Positions 46,104-54,050 of a stretch of 64,000 bases of DNA are shown piece after piece. The notes under the pieces were generated by a model, which was given only the letters and a program-made list of their open reading frames with translations, did no database searches and had not been told where the DNA came from. Position numbers and translations under genes: made by a program. This DNA is from Salegentibacter echinorum (GTDB lineage: Bacteria > Bacteroidota > Bacteroidia > Flavobacteriales > Flavobacteriaceae). The DNA is taken from the NCBI RefSeq assembly GCF_900129445.1, contig NZ_FQVT01000004.1, positions 310,001-374,000 on the forward strand. The letters are read 5' to 3'. The stretch's first letter is position 1, and each line of letters starts with the position of its first letter.

Positions 46104-46409
46104 AGCTACAAAGGAAAAAGCGCAAAGAAACGCAAAGTATTAATATAGATAAAGTCATCATAGACCCTTAAAAAAATAAAATTTGAAAAAACGGCGGTAT
46201 TGATGTAATGAGTTGAAAAATCAAGGCTTAAAAAGTTGCCTGGAATACACGAATAATAGAAAAAAACAAAGAGTAAAGAGCAAAGAATCAAGAATGGATG
46301 GGAACTAATAGCAAGCTTCGACTCTAAATTTTCGCCACTAAAACAGGAAAACACCAAGATGCACAAAGATGCTCTTCGTGTTTTTTGGAGTTTTGGAGTC
46401 TTTGTAGCT
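46104..46409. repeat. 306-bp stretch with 10-bp inverted ends
   Basis: AGCTACAAAG at 46104-46113 is the exact complement of CTTTGTAGCT at 46400-46409. The interior is built of words such as GCGCAAAGAAACGCAAAG and CACCAAGATGCACAAAGAT. No coding frame. Confidence 0.6.
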
Positions 46410-46556
46410 TTTTAAATTTTTAATCGAGTTTTTACGACAATGGCAGTGGAAAAACATATCTAATACGCGAACTCTTTACTTCCATAGCCTAAACATGGTT
46501 TTATAATTACCTTTTTTGCTAATTAAAACCTTCAGGAAAAAGAATTGTTTGAGAAA

Positions 46557-46651
46557 TTTTACTCGATAATCGAGATTTGAATGCTCCGAGGCTTGCCTCG
46601 AAATCAAATTAATACTCGTTTATGCTACCTCGTGGGCTTGTTCCGTGGTAG
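46557..46651 (+). repeat. REP-like element with palindromic core and hairpin, copy 3
   Basis: CTCGATAATCGAG core at 46562-46574, then CCGAGGCTTGCCTCGAAAT, then hairpin arms CTACC (46625-46629) and GGTAG (46647-46651). The element aligns with 47331-47425 and, in its first half, 56767-56819. Confidence 0.75.
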
Positions 46652-46744
46652 TTTATTTTTGAAAAAGCAAGATTTTCAGTTAGTAATAATTTTGTCTTAT
46701 TTCTTTTTTCTTGCAGCCAGCGATCTTGTTTCTTTAAGAGGGTG

Positions 46745-47209
46745 CTAATTATACTCCTTCTTAATTCGGTCTAGTTTTCTTTTGTTTTCGCGGTCTTTTA
46801 TGGTATCGCGTTTGTCGTAGAGTTTCTTTCCTTTGGCCAGTGCAATTTGCATTTTTGCAAGTCCGCGGTCGTTAATAAAAACCCGTAATGGAACAATAGT
46901 TAACCCCGAATTTTTTACTTGTTTCTCCAATTTGCGCAATTCCCGACGTTGCAACAAAAGTTTTCGTTCGCTTTTGGGGTTGTGATTAAAATGGGTAGCG
47001 TGGGAATATTCTTCAACGTGCATATTTATCACAAATAGTTCGTGATTCTGAAATTCGCAAAAACTCTCGGCGATAGAAGCTTTACCCTGTCTAATGGCTT
47101 TAATTTCCGTGCCGGCGAGTTTAATCCCTGCGATATACTTATCGAGAATTTCATATTCAAACCGCGCCTTGCGATTTTTAATATTTATGGTGTTGCTGTT
47201 TTTTTTCAT
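46745..47209 (-). CDS. smpB: SsrA-binding protein SmpB
   Basis: tmRNA-binding protein required for trans-translation of stalled ribosomes. Seen: N-terminal NRKARFEYEILDKYIAGIKLAGTE, the conserved GKASIAESF and the basic C-terminal tail LAKGKKLYDKRDTIKDRENKR. Length 154 is normal. No ssrA gene is visible in this window. Confidence 0.96.
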   Translation of the reverse strand: MKKNSNTINIKNRKARFEYEILDKYIAGIKLAGTEIKAIRQGKASIAESFCEFQNHELFVINMHVEEYSHATHFNHNPKSERKLLLQRRELRKLEKQVKNSGLTIVPLRVFINDRGLAKMQIALAKGKKLYDKRDTIKDRENKRKLDRIKKEYN

Positions 47210-47330
47210 ATTACTACAAAAATAGAAAGCTTTATTTAAAAAACGTCTTAAGAGTGTTTTAAATAGTAGAAGAACCTGGTTCAGCTAAAATAATTTTCTT
47301 TGAGTAATTTTTTTCAGAATAAATTTTTAA

Positions 47331-47425
47331 ATCGCGGGGCGATAGCCAGGGGTTTAATTCCCCGGGGCTCGCCTTGAAATAAAAGAGCTTTTTCGGAAGC
47401 ATACCTCGCACCCTTGTGGCGAGGT
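47331..47425 (+). repeat. REP-like element with hairpin, copy 4
   Basis: ATCGCGGGGCGATAGCCAGG then GGGGCTCGCCTTGAAAT and a hairpin ACCTCGC (47403-47409) / GCGAGGT (47419-47425). Same layout as copy 3; the hairpin keeps pairing with changed bases. It fills much of the 47210-47540 gap. Confidence 0.75.
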
Positions 47426-47486
47426 TGTTGATTAAAACACTAGAAAGATGCTTTATAAGATTATAGCATAATCTAAACAAAGCCTT

Positions 47487-47494
47487 AACTTTGT
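47487..47494 (+). promoter_or_regulatory. Possible -7 element for the DUF6503 gene
   Basis: TAACTTTG (47487-47494) matches TAnnTTTG, 46 bp before the ATG at 47541. No clear -33 element. Confidence 0.45.
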
Positions 47495-47540
47495 GGGCTG
47501 TTTATAAGTAGTTATACCCAATATTTTAGAGAAAAAGATT

Positions 47541-48281
47541 ATGAGAAAGTACTATTTGGTCCTTAGCGTTATCCTTGTGTTATTTGCTTGCGAGAAAAGC
47601 GAGCCTACTGCCCAACAAATTATCGATAAAGCAATAGCCAAAGCAGGTGGGGATAAATATGAAAGTGCAGAAATTAGTTTTAACTTTAGGAAAGGAGCTT
47701 ATAAAAGTAGCCGGAAAAACGGGAAATTTAAGCTAGAGCGTTTTTTCCCAGATTCTACCGGAGCAACAAACCACGATGTGGTGACCAACGATGGATTCAC
47801 GCGCTATAATAATGAACAGGAGGTGAATTTAAGTGATTCGCTAAAGAATATTTATAAAAATTCCGTGAATTCGGTGCATTATTTTGTGCAGTTACCTTAC
47901 GGTTTAAACGATGCCGCCGTGAATAAGGAATTAATAGGCAAAGACACGATTCACGGTAAAGAATATTATGAAATAAAGGTGAGTTTTGATGCTGAAGGTG
48001 GTGGGGTAGATCACGAAGACCTTTATATGTATTGGATCAATACCCAAACTTTCACAGTAGATTACCTGGCTTATAGTTTTGAGGTAAATGACGGAGGAAT
48101 CCGGTTTAGAAAAGCTTATAATCCCAGAACGATCCAGGGAATAAGATTTGTGGATTATGAAAATTATAAAACCGATGATCTAAGCACTCCATTAAAAGAG
48201 CTGGATGATTTGTATGAGGCTAAACAGCTTGAATTGTTATCTAAAATTGAAAATCGGGATATAAAAGTAAGTCTGAAGTAA
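47541..48281 (+). CDS. DUF6503 family lipoprotein
   Basis: 246-residue exported lipoprotein. Seen: lipobox LFACEKS (Cys17), helix TAQQIIDKAIAKAGGDKYES, and a beta-rich body ending with the motif GIRFRKAYNPRTIQGIRFVDY. The fold recalls the LolA/outer-membrane lipoprotein-sorting scaffold, but the proteins are uncharacterised. The start ATG 47541 gives a standard signal peptide. Located upstream of the aldehyde dehydrogenase with a 129-bp gap. Confidence 0.8.
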   Translation: MRKYYLVLSVILVLFACEKSEPTAQQIIDKAIAKAGGDKYESAEISFNFRKGAYKSSRKNGKFKLERFFPDSTGATNHDVVTNDGFTRYNNEQEVNLSDSLKNIYKNSVNSVHYFVQLPYGLNDAAVNKELIGKDTIHGKEYYEIKVSFDAEGGGVDHEDLYMYWINTQTFTVDYLAYSFEVNDGGIRFRKAYNPRTIQGIRFVDYENYKTDDLSTPLKELDDLYEAKQLELLSKIENRDIKVSLK

Positions 48282-48410
48282 AATAGTCACAATATTTGAC
48301 GATGATTTTGTTAATTCTTCATAATTAACGTATTCTTGTAAAAGCTTTAACTTCACTTTAGCCGGGAAAATTCCATCCTCTTCCTAACTTTAAAAAAATT
48401 TAAAAAAGTT

Positions 48411-49796
48411 ATGAAAGAGAAAACACTAAAAACCATCAATCCTGCAACAGGAAAAGATTTAAAAGAATATAACTACTTTACAGATCAGGAAGCTAAAGAT
48501 GCGGTAGAAGAATGCCACAATGCCTTTCTAAAATGGCGCGAAAAATCTGCCGAACAACGAGCTGAGATCATTCAAAACATCGGAAAAAAACTAACGGAAA
48601 ATAAGGATAAGTTAGCAAAACTAATGACTTCTGAAATGGGGAAATTACTCGAGCATGGGGAACAGGAAGTTGACCTTTGCGCGGGGATTTGCGATTGGAC
48701 GGCAGCAAACGGCCCTGAAAATCTAAAAGACGAAGAACGAGAATTGCCAGATGGCGGAAGAGGGATTATTACTTATTCCCCGCTTGGTGTGATTTATGGA
48801 ATCCAACCCTGGAACTTTCCGTCATATCAGGTTATACGTTATGCAATTGCCAATTTAATGGCTGGAAACGGGGTGCTGCTTAAACATGCCGAAAGCGTGA
48901 CTGGTAGTGCTTTTTTATTAGAAGAAATTTTTAATGAAGCCGGACTTCCTAAAAACCTCTTCAAAGTTTTGGTGATAGACCACGATCAGTCAGACGATAT
49001 TATCTCACACAAGTTGGTTCGTGGAGTAACTCTAACGGGAAGCCCAACAGCGGGAAAAATTGTGGCTAAAAAAGCGGCTGCAGAATTGAAAAAAACAGTA
49101 ATGGAACTCGGTTCTAACGATGCTTATATGGTATTGGAAGATGCAGACCTGGAAACGGCTGTAGAATGGAGTTTAAAAGGTAGGATCTATAATAATGGGG
49201 AAACCTGCGTTGCCGCAAAAAGGTTTATTGTTGTTGAAAAACTCTACGATAAATTTAAAGAAGCCTTTGTTGAGAAAATGAAGAATTTTAAAGCCGGCGA
49301 TCCTACCAATGAAGATAGTGATTTGGGGCCAATGGCTAGAAAAGATTTACGCGACGACCTACATGAGCAGGTGGAAAACAGTGTTAAAAATGGTGCGAGC
49401 GTTCTTTGCGGAGGAAAAAAGCCGGAAGGCGATGGCTATTTTTATCCCGCGACTGTTTTGGCCAATGTGAAACCGGGACAACCCGCTTACGATGATGAAC
49501 TTTTTGGTCCTGTTGCTTCATTAATTAAAGCGAAAGATGACGATGATGCGATGCGTATAGCCAATGATAGTAGATTTGGCCTTGGAGGAGGAATCTTTTC
49601 TAAGGATGAGGAGAAAGCAGTAGAACTGGCTAGTAAATATTTTGATACAGGAATGGTATTTATTAACTCCTTTGGTTTGGCGCAACCCAATATGCCTTTT
49701 GGAGGAGTGAAAAATTCTGGATATGGCCGTGAACACGGTGGCTTTGGAATGAAAGAATTTGTAAATGCTAAAGCAATTAATATCTTAAAAGGCTAG
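48411..49796 (+). CDS. Succinate-semialdehyde dehydrogenase-like aldehyde dehydrogenase
   Basis: NAD(P)-dependent aldehyde dehydrogenase of 461 residues. Seen: N-terminal NPATGK, catalytic Glu232 (MELGSND), nucleophile Cys266 (NNGETCVAAKR) and PWNFPSYQVIRY near 133-144. Length and the KEFVNAKAI end resemble the SSADH/Sad-like group (GABA and other semialdehydes), but the substrate is inferred from family resemblance only. Single gene with a clear terminator. Confidence 0.88.
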   Translation: MKEKTLKTINPATGKDLKEYNYFTDQEAKDAVEECHNAFLKWREKSAEQRAEIIQNIGKKLTENKDKLAKLMTSEMGKLLEHGEQEVDLCAGICDWTAANGPENLKDEERELPDGGRGIITYSPLGVIYGIQPWNFPSYQVIRYAIANLMAGNGVLLKHAESVTGSAFLLEEIFNEAGLPKNLFKVLVIDHDQSDDIISHKLVRGVTLTGSPTAGKIVAKKAAAELKKTVMELGSNDAYMVLEDADLETAVEWSLKGRIYNNGETCVAAKRFIVVEKLYDKFKEAFVEKMKNFKAGDPTNEDSDLGPMARKDLRDDLHEQVENSVKNGASVLCGGKKPEGDGYFYPATVLANVKPGQPAYDDELFGPVASLIKAKDDDDAMRIANDSRFGLGGGIFSKDEEKAVELASKYFDTGMVFINSFGLAQPNMPFGGVKNSGYGREHGGFGMKEFVNAKAINILKG

Positions 49797-49830
49797 AATA
49801 CGCTTGATATAATTATTACTTTTAGTAAAG

Positions 49831-49857
49831 GCCTGGGATATATATTCCGGGCTTTTT
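49831..49857 (+). terminator. Terminator after the aldehyde dehydrogenase gene
   Basis: GCCTGGGATATATATTCCGG plus GC forms a stem closing over ATAT, followed by seven T. It starts 35 bp after the stop. Confidence 0.85.
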
Positions 49858-50039
49858 TTATTGCAGCTTCATTGGTCTAAGCTTGCGAAATCCTTATTAA
49901 ATGTCTGTTCCTATGTAGCTTGTAACTGGATTGTAAATTAATTGAATAGTGTAATTTAACTAAAATTTATGTGTAAAACTCTTACTTTATCGGGTTTACG
50001 TGATAAATTTGTTGTTTAAACCACTAAAAACTAAATTTT

Positions 50040-50657
50040 ATGAAAACTAAATTGTTATTAATTTTCCTGATAGCTTCAGTAATTGGATTTACCTCCTGTG
50101 AAGATACCAAGAAAAAAGAAGAGGAAAGAGCGAAAATGGAGCAGATGGAAGCCGAGAAAGAGGCTAAAATGCAAGCTGAAGAAGAACGAATGGAGATGGA
50201 ATCTAACAGTATTGCTGCAAAAGCGATGGCTACAGATTCTTTAAGTACTTTGGTAAGTGCTCTTCAAAATGCAGAATTAGCTCAAACTTTTACCGAAGAT
50301 GAAGGCCCATTTACAGTATTTGCTCCTACCAATAAGGCTTTTGAGCAAGTTGATAAGGCGACTTTAGACACGTTGATGATGTCAGAAAATAAAGATAAAC
50401 TATCTTCTGTATTAAAATATCACGTGGTAGATGATGAGATTACTGCACAGGATCTTAGCCAAATGATAGAAGAAAATGATGGTGAAGCTACGATTTCCAC
50501 CTTAGATGGAGGCGAGCTTAAGGCGATGATGGATGGTGATAACATCGTTCTAAAAGACGAAAATGGAAACACTGCAACTATTACTGCTACAGATATTGAA
50601 GCTTCTAATGGAATTGTGCATATAATTGATGCTGTGGTGATGAAAAAACCACAATAG
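50040..50657 (+). CDS. Fasciclin-domain lipoprotein
   Basis: 205-residue exported protein. Seen: SPII lipobox FTSCEDT (Cys20), a K/E-rich linker (residues 23-55) that looks coiled-coil, and a fasciclin (FAS1) domain (LSTLVSALQNAELAQTF; GPFTVFAPTNKAFEQV; VLKYHVV; SNGIVHIIDAVVM). FAS1 proteins mediate adhesion or surface interactions. Single gene, convergent with murB. Confidence 0.92.
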   Translation: MKTKLLLIFLIASVIGFTSCEDTKKKEEERAKMEQMEAEKEAKMQAEEERMEMESNSIAAKAMATDSLSTLVSALQNAELAQTFTEDEGPFTVFAPTNKAFEQVDKATLDTLMMSENKDKLSSVLKYHVVDDEITAQDLSQMIEENDGEATISTLDGGELKAMMDGDNIVLKDENGNTATITATDIEASNGIVHIIDAVVMKKPQ

Positions 50658-50685
50658 AATAGTCAATTGTAAATTAAAAATAAGC

Positions 50686-50716
50686 CCCGTCAGGATTCTT
50701 GACGGGACTTTTGCTT
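50686..50716. terminator. Bidirectional terminator, fasciclin gene / murB
   Basis: CCCGTCA (50686-50692) pairs with TGACGGG (50700-50706), followed by ACTTTTGCTTT. It lies between the convergent stops at 50657 and 50740. Confidence 0.8.
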
Positions 50717-50739
50717 TGTGATAACTCTTATTTTTCCTT

Positions 50740-51753
50740 CTAAAAGACATTAACTTCGGGTTCTAGTTGAAGTTTGAATTTTTCGAAAACTTTTTTCTGA
50801 ATTAATTTAGAAAGCGCGAGTATTTCTTCCCCGGTTGCGCTACCATAATTCACTAAAACCAATGCCTGATTTTTGTGGACTCCCGCATCGCCCTCTCGAT
50901 AACCCTTTAAGCCGGTTTGATCTATGAGCCAACCCGCCGGAACTTTAAATTCCTGTTCGCTAAGTTTATAAAAAGGAATCTCAGGGAAATTATTCTGCAC
51001 TTCTTTTAATTGATCCCCACTTATCACCGGATTCTTAAAAAAGCTACCACTGTTTCCTAATTTCCTGGGGTCTGGTAATTTTTCCTGTCTAATGCTAATC
51101 ACCGCATTAGAAATATCTGTTATGGTTGGGTTTTTAATTCCCATTTGCTGCAGTTGACTTGTTATAGCGCCATAGGAAGTACTAAGTTGATGATCTTTTT
51201 TTCTTAATCGAAAATTCACCGAGGTAATTACATACTCATTTTTTAGCTTATTTTTAAAGACAGAGTTTCGGTATCCAAATTCACATTGTTCCAGGTTAAA
51301 AGTTTCTACCTCTAGCGTCTGTATGCGAAGAGCTTCACAAGATTCAAAAGTATCCTTTAATTCTACGCCATAAGCTCCAATATTCTGTACCGGAGCCGTT
51401 CCTACATTTCCAGGAATAAGCGACAAATTTTCGAGTCCGCCATAGCCTTTGTTCAGACAATAAAGTACAAATTGGTGCCAGTTCTCGCCGGCACCAACTT
51501 TTAAAACTACTTCGTCCCTGCTTTCAGAAATAAGCTCTATTCCTTTAATAGCAATATGGACTACTGTTTTGTGAATATCTTTTGTGAGCAGCATATTGCT
51601 ACCGCCACCTAATATAAATAATTCTGAAGCATAGGTTTGCTGCAAAACTTTTTTTAGTTCTTCGGCGGTATGTACGGCAATAAACTTTTTTGCCTGTACA
51701 TCTACCCCAAAGGTGTTGTAGGATTTGAGGGAAAACTTTTCAGCAAACTGCAT
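50740..51753 (-). CDS. murB: UDP-N-acetylenolpyruvoylglucosamine reductase
   Basis: FAD enzyme that completes UDP-MurNAc for peptidoglycan. Seen: N-terminal NTFGVDVQAKKF, FAD-binding LGGGSNMLLT near residue 48, SLIPGNVGTAPVQNIGAYG near 117 and GSFFKNPVI near residue 225, with the catalytic serine in that motif. 337 residues matches type I/II MurB. It is the second gene of a unit with the aminotransferase (gap 5 bp). Confidence 0.96.
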   Translation of the reverse strand: MQFAEKFSLKSYNTFGVDVQAKKFIAVHTAEELKKVLQQTYASELFILGGGSNMLLTKDIHKTVVHIAIKGIELISESRDEVVLKVGAGENWHQFVLYCLNKGYGGLENLSLIPGNVGTAPVQNIGAYGVELKDTFESCEALRIQTLEVETFNLEQCEFGYRNSVFKNKLKNEYVITSVNFRLRKKDHQLSTSYGAITSQLQQMGIKNPTITDISNAVISIRQEKLPDPRKLGNSGSFFKNPVISGDQLKEVQNNFPEIPFYKLSEQEFKVPAGWLIDQTGLKGYREGDAGVHKNQALVLVNYGSATGEEILALSKLIQKKVFEKFKLQLEPEVNVF

Positions 51754-51758
51754 CGCAA

Positions 51759-52949
51759 CTATTTGTTGTATTCTTCTAAGGCTATTTTTAAAATATTCAG
51801 GGCTCTTGTTAAGTTTTCTTTTTTCAAAACATAAGCGATTCGCACCTGGTTCATCCCCGTATTTGGGGTAGAGTAGAAGCCTGCTGCCGGAGCTACCATA
51901 ACGGTTTCGTTCTCGTGTTCAAATTCTTCTAACAACCACTTAGCAAAATCGTCAGCATTTTTCACCGGTAGTTCAGCGATACAGTAAAACGCACCTTTTG
52001 GCTTTGCTACATTTACCCCTGGAATATTTTCTAAACCTTCTACTAATAGGTTCCTACGCTGGGTATATTCTTCATTCACCTCTTCAAAATAGGAGTCTGG
52101 TGTGTTTAGGGCGGCTTCTGCTGCAATTTGAGCGAAAGTTGGTGGGCTTAACCTGGCTTGTGCAAACTTCATCGCGGTTGTCATCACCTCTTTGTTTTTA
52201 GAAACCAGGCAACCAATTCTTGCACCACACATACTGTAACGTTTAGAAACAGAATCTACCATAATTGCATTTTCTTCCAGTCCTGGAATACTCATAATAG
52301 AGTGGTGTTTCACGCCATCGTAAGTAAATTCACGATATACCTCGTCTGCCACGATAAACAAATCGTGTTTTAAAGCGAGTTCTGCAAGCTGCTCGATCTC
52401 TTCGCGAGTATATAAGTAACCGGTAGGATTCCCCGGGTTACAAATTAAGATCGCTTTTGTTTTATTGGTAATAAGTTTTTCAAATTCTGAAATAGGCGGA
52501 AGTGCAAAGTTGTCTTTAATAGTTGCTCGAATAGGTAAAATATTTACACCAGATGAATTTGCGAAACCATTATAATTGGCATAAAATGGCTCTGGAATAA
52601 TAATTTCGTCCCCGGGGTCTGTAATGCTGCCCATAGCAAATAGTAAAGCTTCAGATCCCCCCGTGGTCACTATAATATCTTCCGCGTCTACCGGAATGTC
52701 ATTTTTATCATAATATTTGGCCAGTTTATTGCGATAAGACTCAAATCCTGCCGAATGACTGTAGGATAATACATCTATATCGTTGTTTTTTACTGCATCT
52801 AGAGCAACTTTTGGGGTTTCAATATCTGGCTGTCCAATATTAAGCTGATAAATTTTCTTTCCTTTTTTTCTTGCCGCTTCAGCAAATGGTACTAGTTTCC
52901 TTATTGGAGATTCGGGCATAGATTGCCCTTTGTTTGAAATACTTGGCAT
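51759..52949 (-). CDS. Class I/II pyridoxal-phosphate aminotransferase
   Basis: Amino-acid aminotransferase of 396 residues. Seen: N-terminal QLNIGQPDIETP, NPGNPTGYLYTREE near 171-184, PLP-lysine K236 in DSVSKRYSMCGARIG and the C-terminal RIAYVLKKENL arginine. The frame is open 43 codons further upstream, but the conserved family start (MPSISNKGQSMPESP) is at 52949; the longer version would run over the hairpin at 53085. Aspartate-type specificity is likely but not proven. Upstream partner of murB in a two-gene unit. Confidence 0.9.
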   Translation of the reverse strand: MPSISNKGQSMPESPIRKLVPFAEAARKKGKKIYQLNIGQPDIETPKVALDAVKNNDIDVLSYSHSAGFESYRNKLAKYYDKNDIPVDAEDIIVTTGGSEALLFAMGSITDPGDEIIIPEPFYANYNGFANSSGVNILPIRATIKDNFALPPISEFEKLITNKTKAILICNPGNPTGYLYTREEIEQLAELALKHDLFIVADEVYREFTYDGVKHHSIMSIPGLEENAIMVDSVSKRYSMCGARIGCLVSKNKEVMTTAMKFAQARLSPPTFAQIAAEAALNTPDSYFEEVNEEYTQRRNLLVEGLENIPGVNVAKPKGAFYCIAELPVKNADDFAKWLLEEFEHENETVMVAPAAGFYSTPNTGMNQVRIAYVLKKENLTRALNILKIALEEYNK

Positions 52950-53536
52950 GATTTTGATTTTAAGGATTGCAAATTGCAAATTATAGGAAGATTTCACTAC
53001 ACTTTTAAGCACGTCTTCCAGACAACGAAAATACCATTTTAGCAGATAAAACCCAAGTTTTCGAAACATTGGATACAAAAAAAGCCATCTGGATTAAGAC
53101 GGCTTTTTGTTTGTGGAATCAAAGGTTTAAAACCTTTGTGGAATTATAACTGTTGGTTAAAGAACAATAGCGTCCTAAACGTTTTTGTTGATATTTTTTA
53201 AGAACCTATTATAATTCGATAGCTTTTTATAATGATTGGGATAATTTTTAGTAGTACGGTTTCTTCGGCCTATCGAAAATTTATCGTAAAATTTGAAGTG
53301 AAAATTCCGTAAAATTTTAGGCTGTTTGAGCAAAACGGATTTTTCAAATTTATACTAAAGGTTATTGGCGAGTTCCTAAAATTTAGGGAGTGAACGATAA
53401 ATTTAGATAAAGTTTCGTAAGCCTAGACTTTTTTATTTCTTTTTTGGGCAATGCAAAAAAGAATAAATAATATTAAAAAGTTTAGAGATAAATTCTGTTC
53501 TAAAATTGATTAGGACATTACTGGTTAAAGAAAAAC
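52950..53536. other. Intergenic gap with one hairpin
   Basis: 587 bp without a gene. Holds the terminator-like hairpin at 53085-53107 and a short palindrome AAAGGTTTAAAACCTTT near 53123; nothing else recognisable. Confidence 0.55.
53085..53107. terminator. Terminator-like hairpin upstream of the aminotransferase
   Basis: AAAAAAAGCCATCT pairs with AGACGGCTTTTT around GGATTA. A/T tails on both sides fit termination in either direction. Confidence 0.6.
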
Positions 53537-53920
53537 TTATTCTTTTTCCACTACTCTTCCTTTTATTTTTAAAGCTTTGGTAGCTTCTTCAGCATTAGAA
53601 TAAACGCTTACGGTTCTTCGAATAGGTCCCACTAATTTAGTGTTGTACTTCACCATAATTTCACCAGATTCGCCGGGTTGTATTGGTTCTTCTGGCTTTT
53701 TAGGAATGGTACACCCACAACTGGAAGTAACATCAGAAATAATAAGAGGGGCGTTCCCGGTATTGGTAAATTCAAAAATCCGAACGCCATCGCTTCCTTT
53801 TTCAATTTTTCCGTAATCTATAGTTTCAGTTTTAAATTCTATTTTTGCTGTTTCCTGTGCCATTGCAGTACCTGTACCGACTGCTACAAAAATGGCAATT
53901 GCAATTAATTTTTTCATCAT
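53537..53920 (-). CDS. DUF1573 periplasmic protein
   Basis: 127-residue exported protein. Seen: signal peptide 1-21 (cut after AMA), then a DUF1573 immunoglobulin-like domain (FEFTNTGNAPLIISDVTSSCGCTIPKKP; GEIMVKYNTKLVGP) with the family's CGC motif. DUF1573 proteins are common, uncharacterised Bacteroidota envelope proteins. I use ATG 53920 (MMKKLIAIAIF): the promoter at 53942-53972 would start RNA after the longer 53971 start, which therefore cannot be right. ATG 53917 is equally possible. Confidence 0.88.
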   Translation of the reverse strand: MMKKLIAIAIFVAVGTGTAMAQETAKIEFKTETIDYGKIEKGSDGVRIFEFTNTGNAPLIISDVTSSCGCTIPKKPEEPIQPGESGEIMVKYNTKLVGPIRRTVSVYSNAEEATKALKIKGRVVEKE

Positions 53921-53941
53921 TTTCTGGTTTTTAGAGCATAT

Positions 53942-53972
53942 TAAAGATAAGCCGAAATATGCCCGATTCAAA
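53942..53972 (-). promoter_or_regulatory. Promoter for the DUF1573 gene
   Basis: On the minus strand: TTTG (53972-53969), 19-bp spacer, TATCTTTA (53949-53942), close to TTTG-N19-TAnnTTTG. 21 bp before the ATG at 53920. Confidence 0.6.
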
Positions 53973-54050
53973 ATTATAATTAAATCAACTTCTTTTAAAA
54001 TCCTTTAGTTATAATTACTTTTGCCTTTATTTTTCAAAAACCAGACCAAG

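Larger units (their letters stand above)
45930..46744. other. Large intergenic gap with several repeats
   Basis: 815 bp without a gene. It holds the stretch 46104-46409 bounded by 10-bp inverted repeats, the CTCGATAATCGAG / REP-like element at 46557-46651, and a T-rich tail with AGCGATCTTGTTTCTT (46719-46734) shared with 1069-1084. Confidence 0.65.

Noticed and set aside
46106-46366. 86-residue minus-strand frame in the gap before smpB
   Set aside because: It lies wholly inside the low-complexity, inverted-end segment and has no family resemblance.
52950-53078. 43-codon N-terminal extension of the aminotransferase
   Set aside because: Not part of the family; the conserved start is at 52949.
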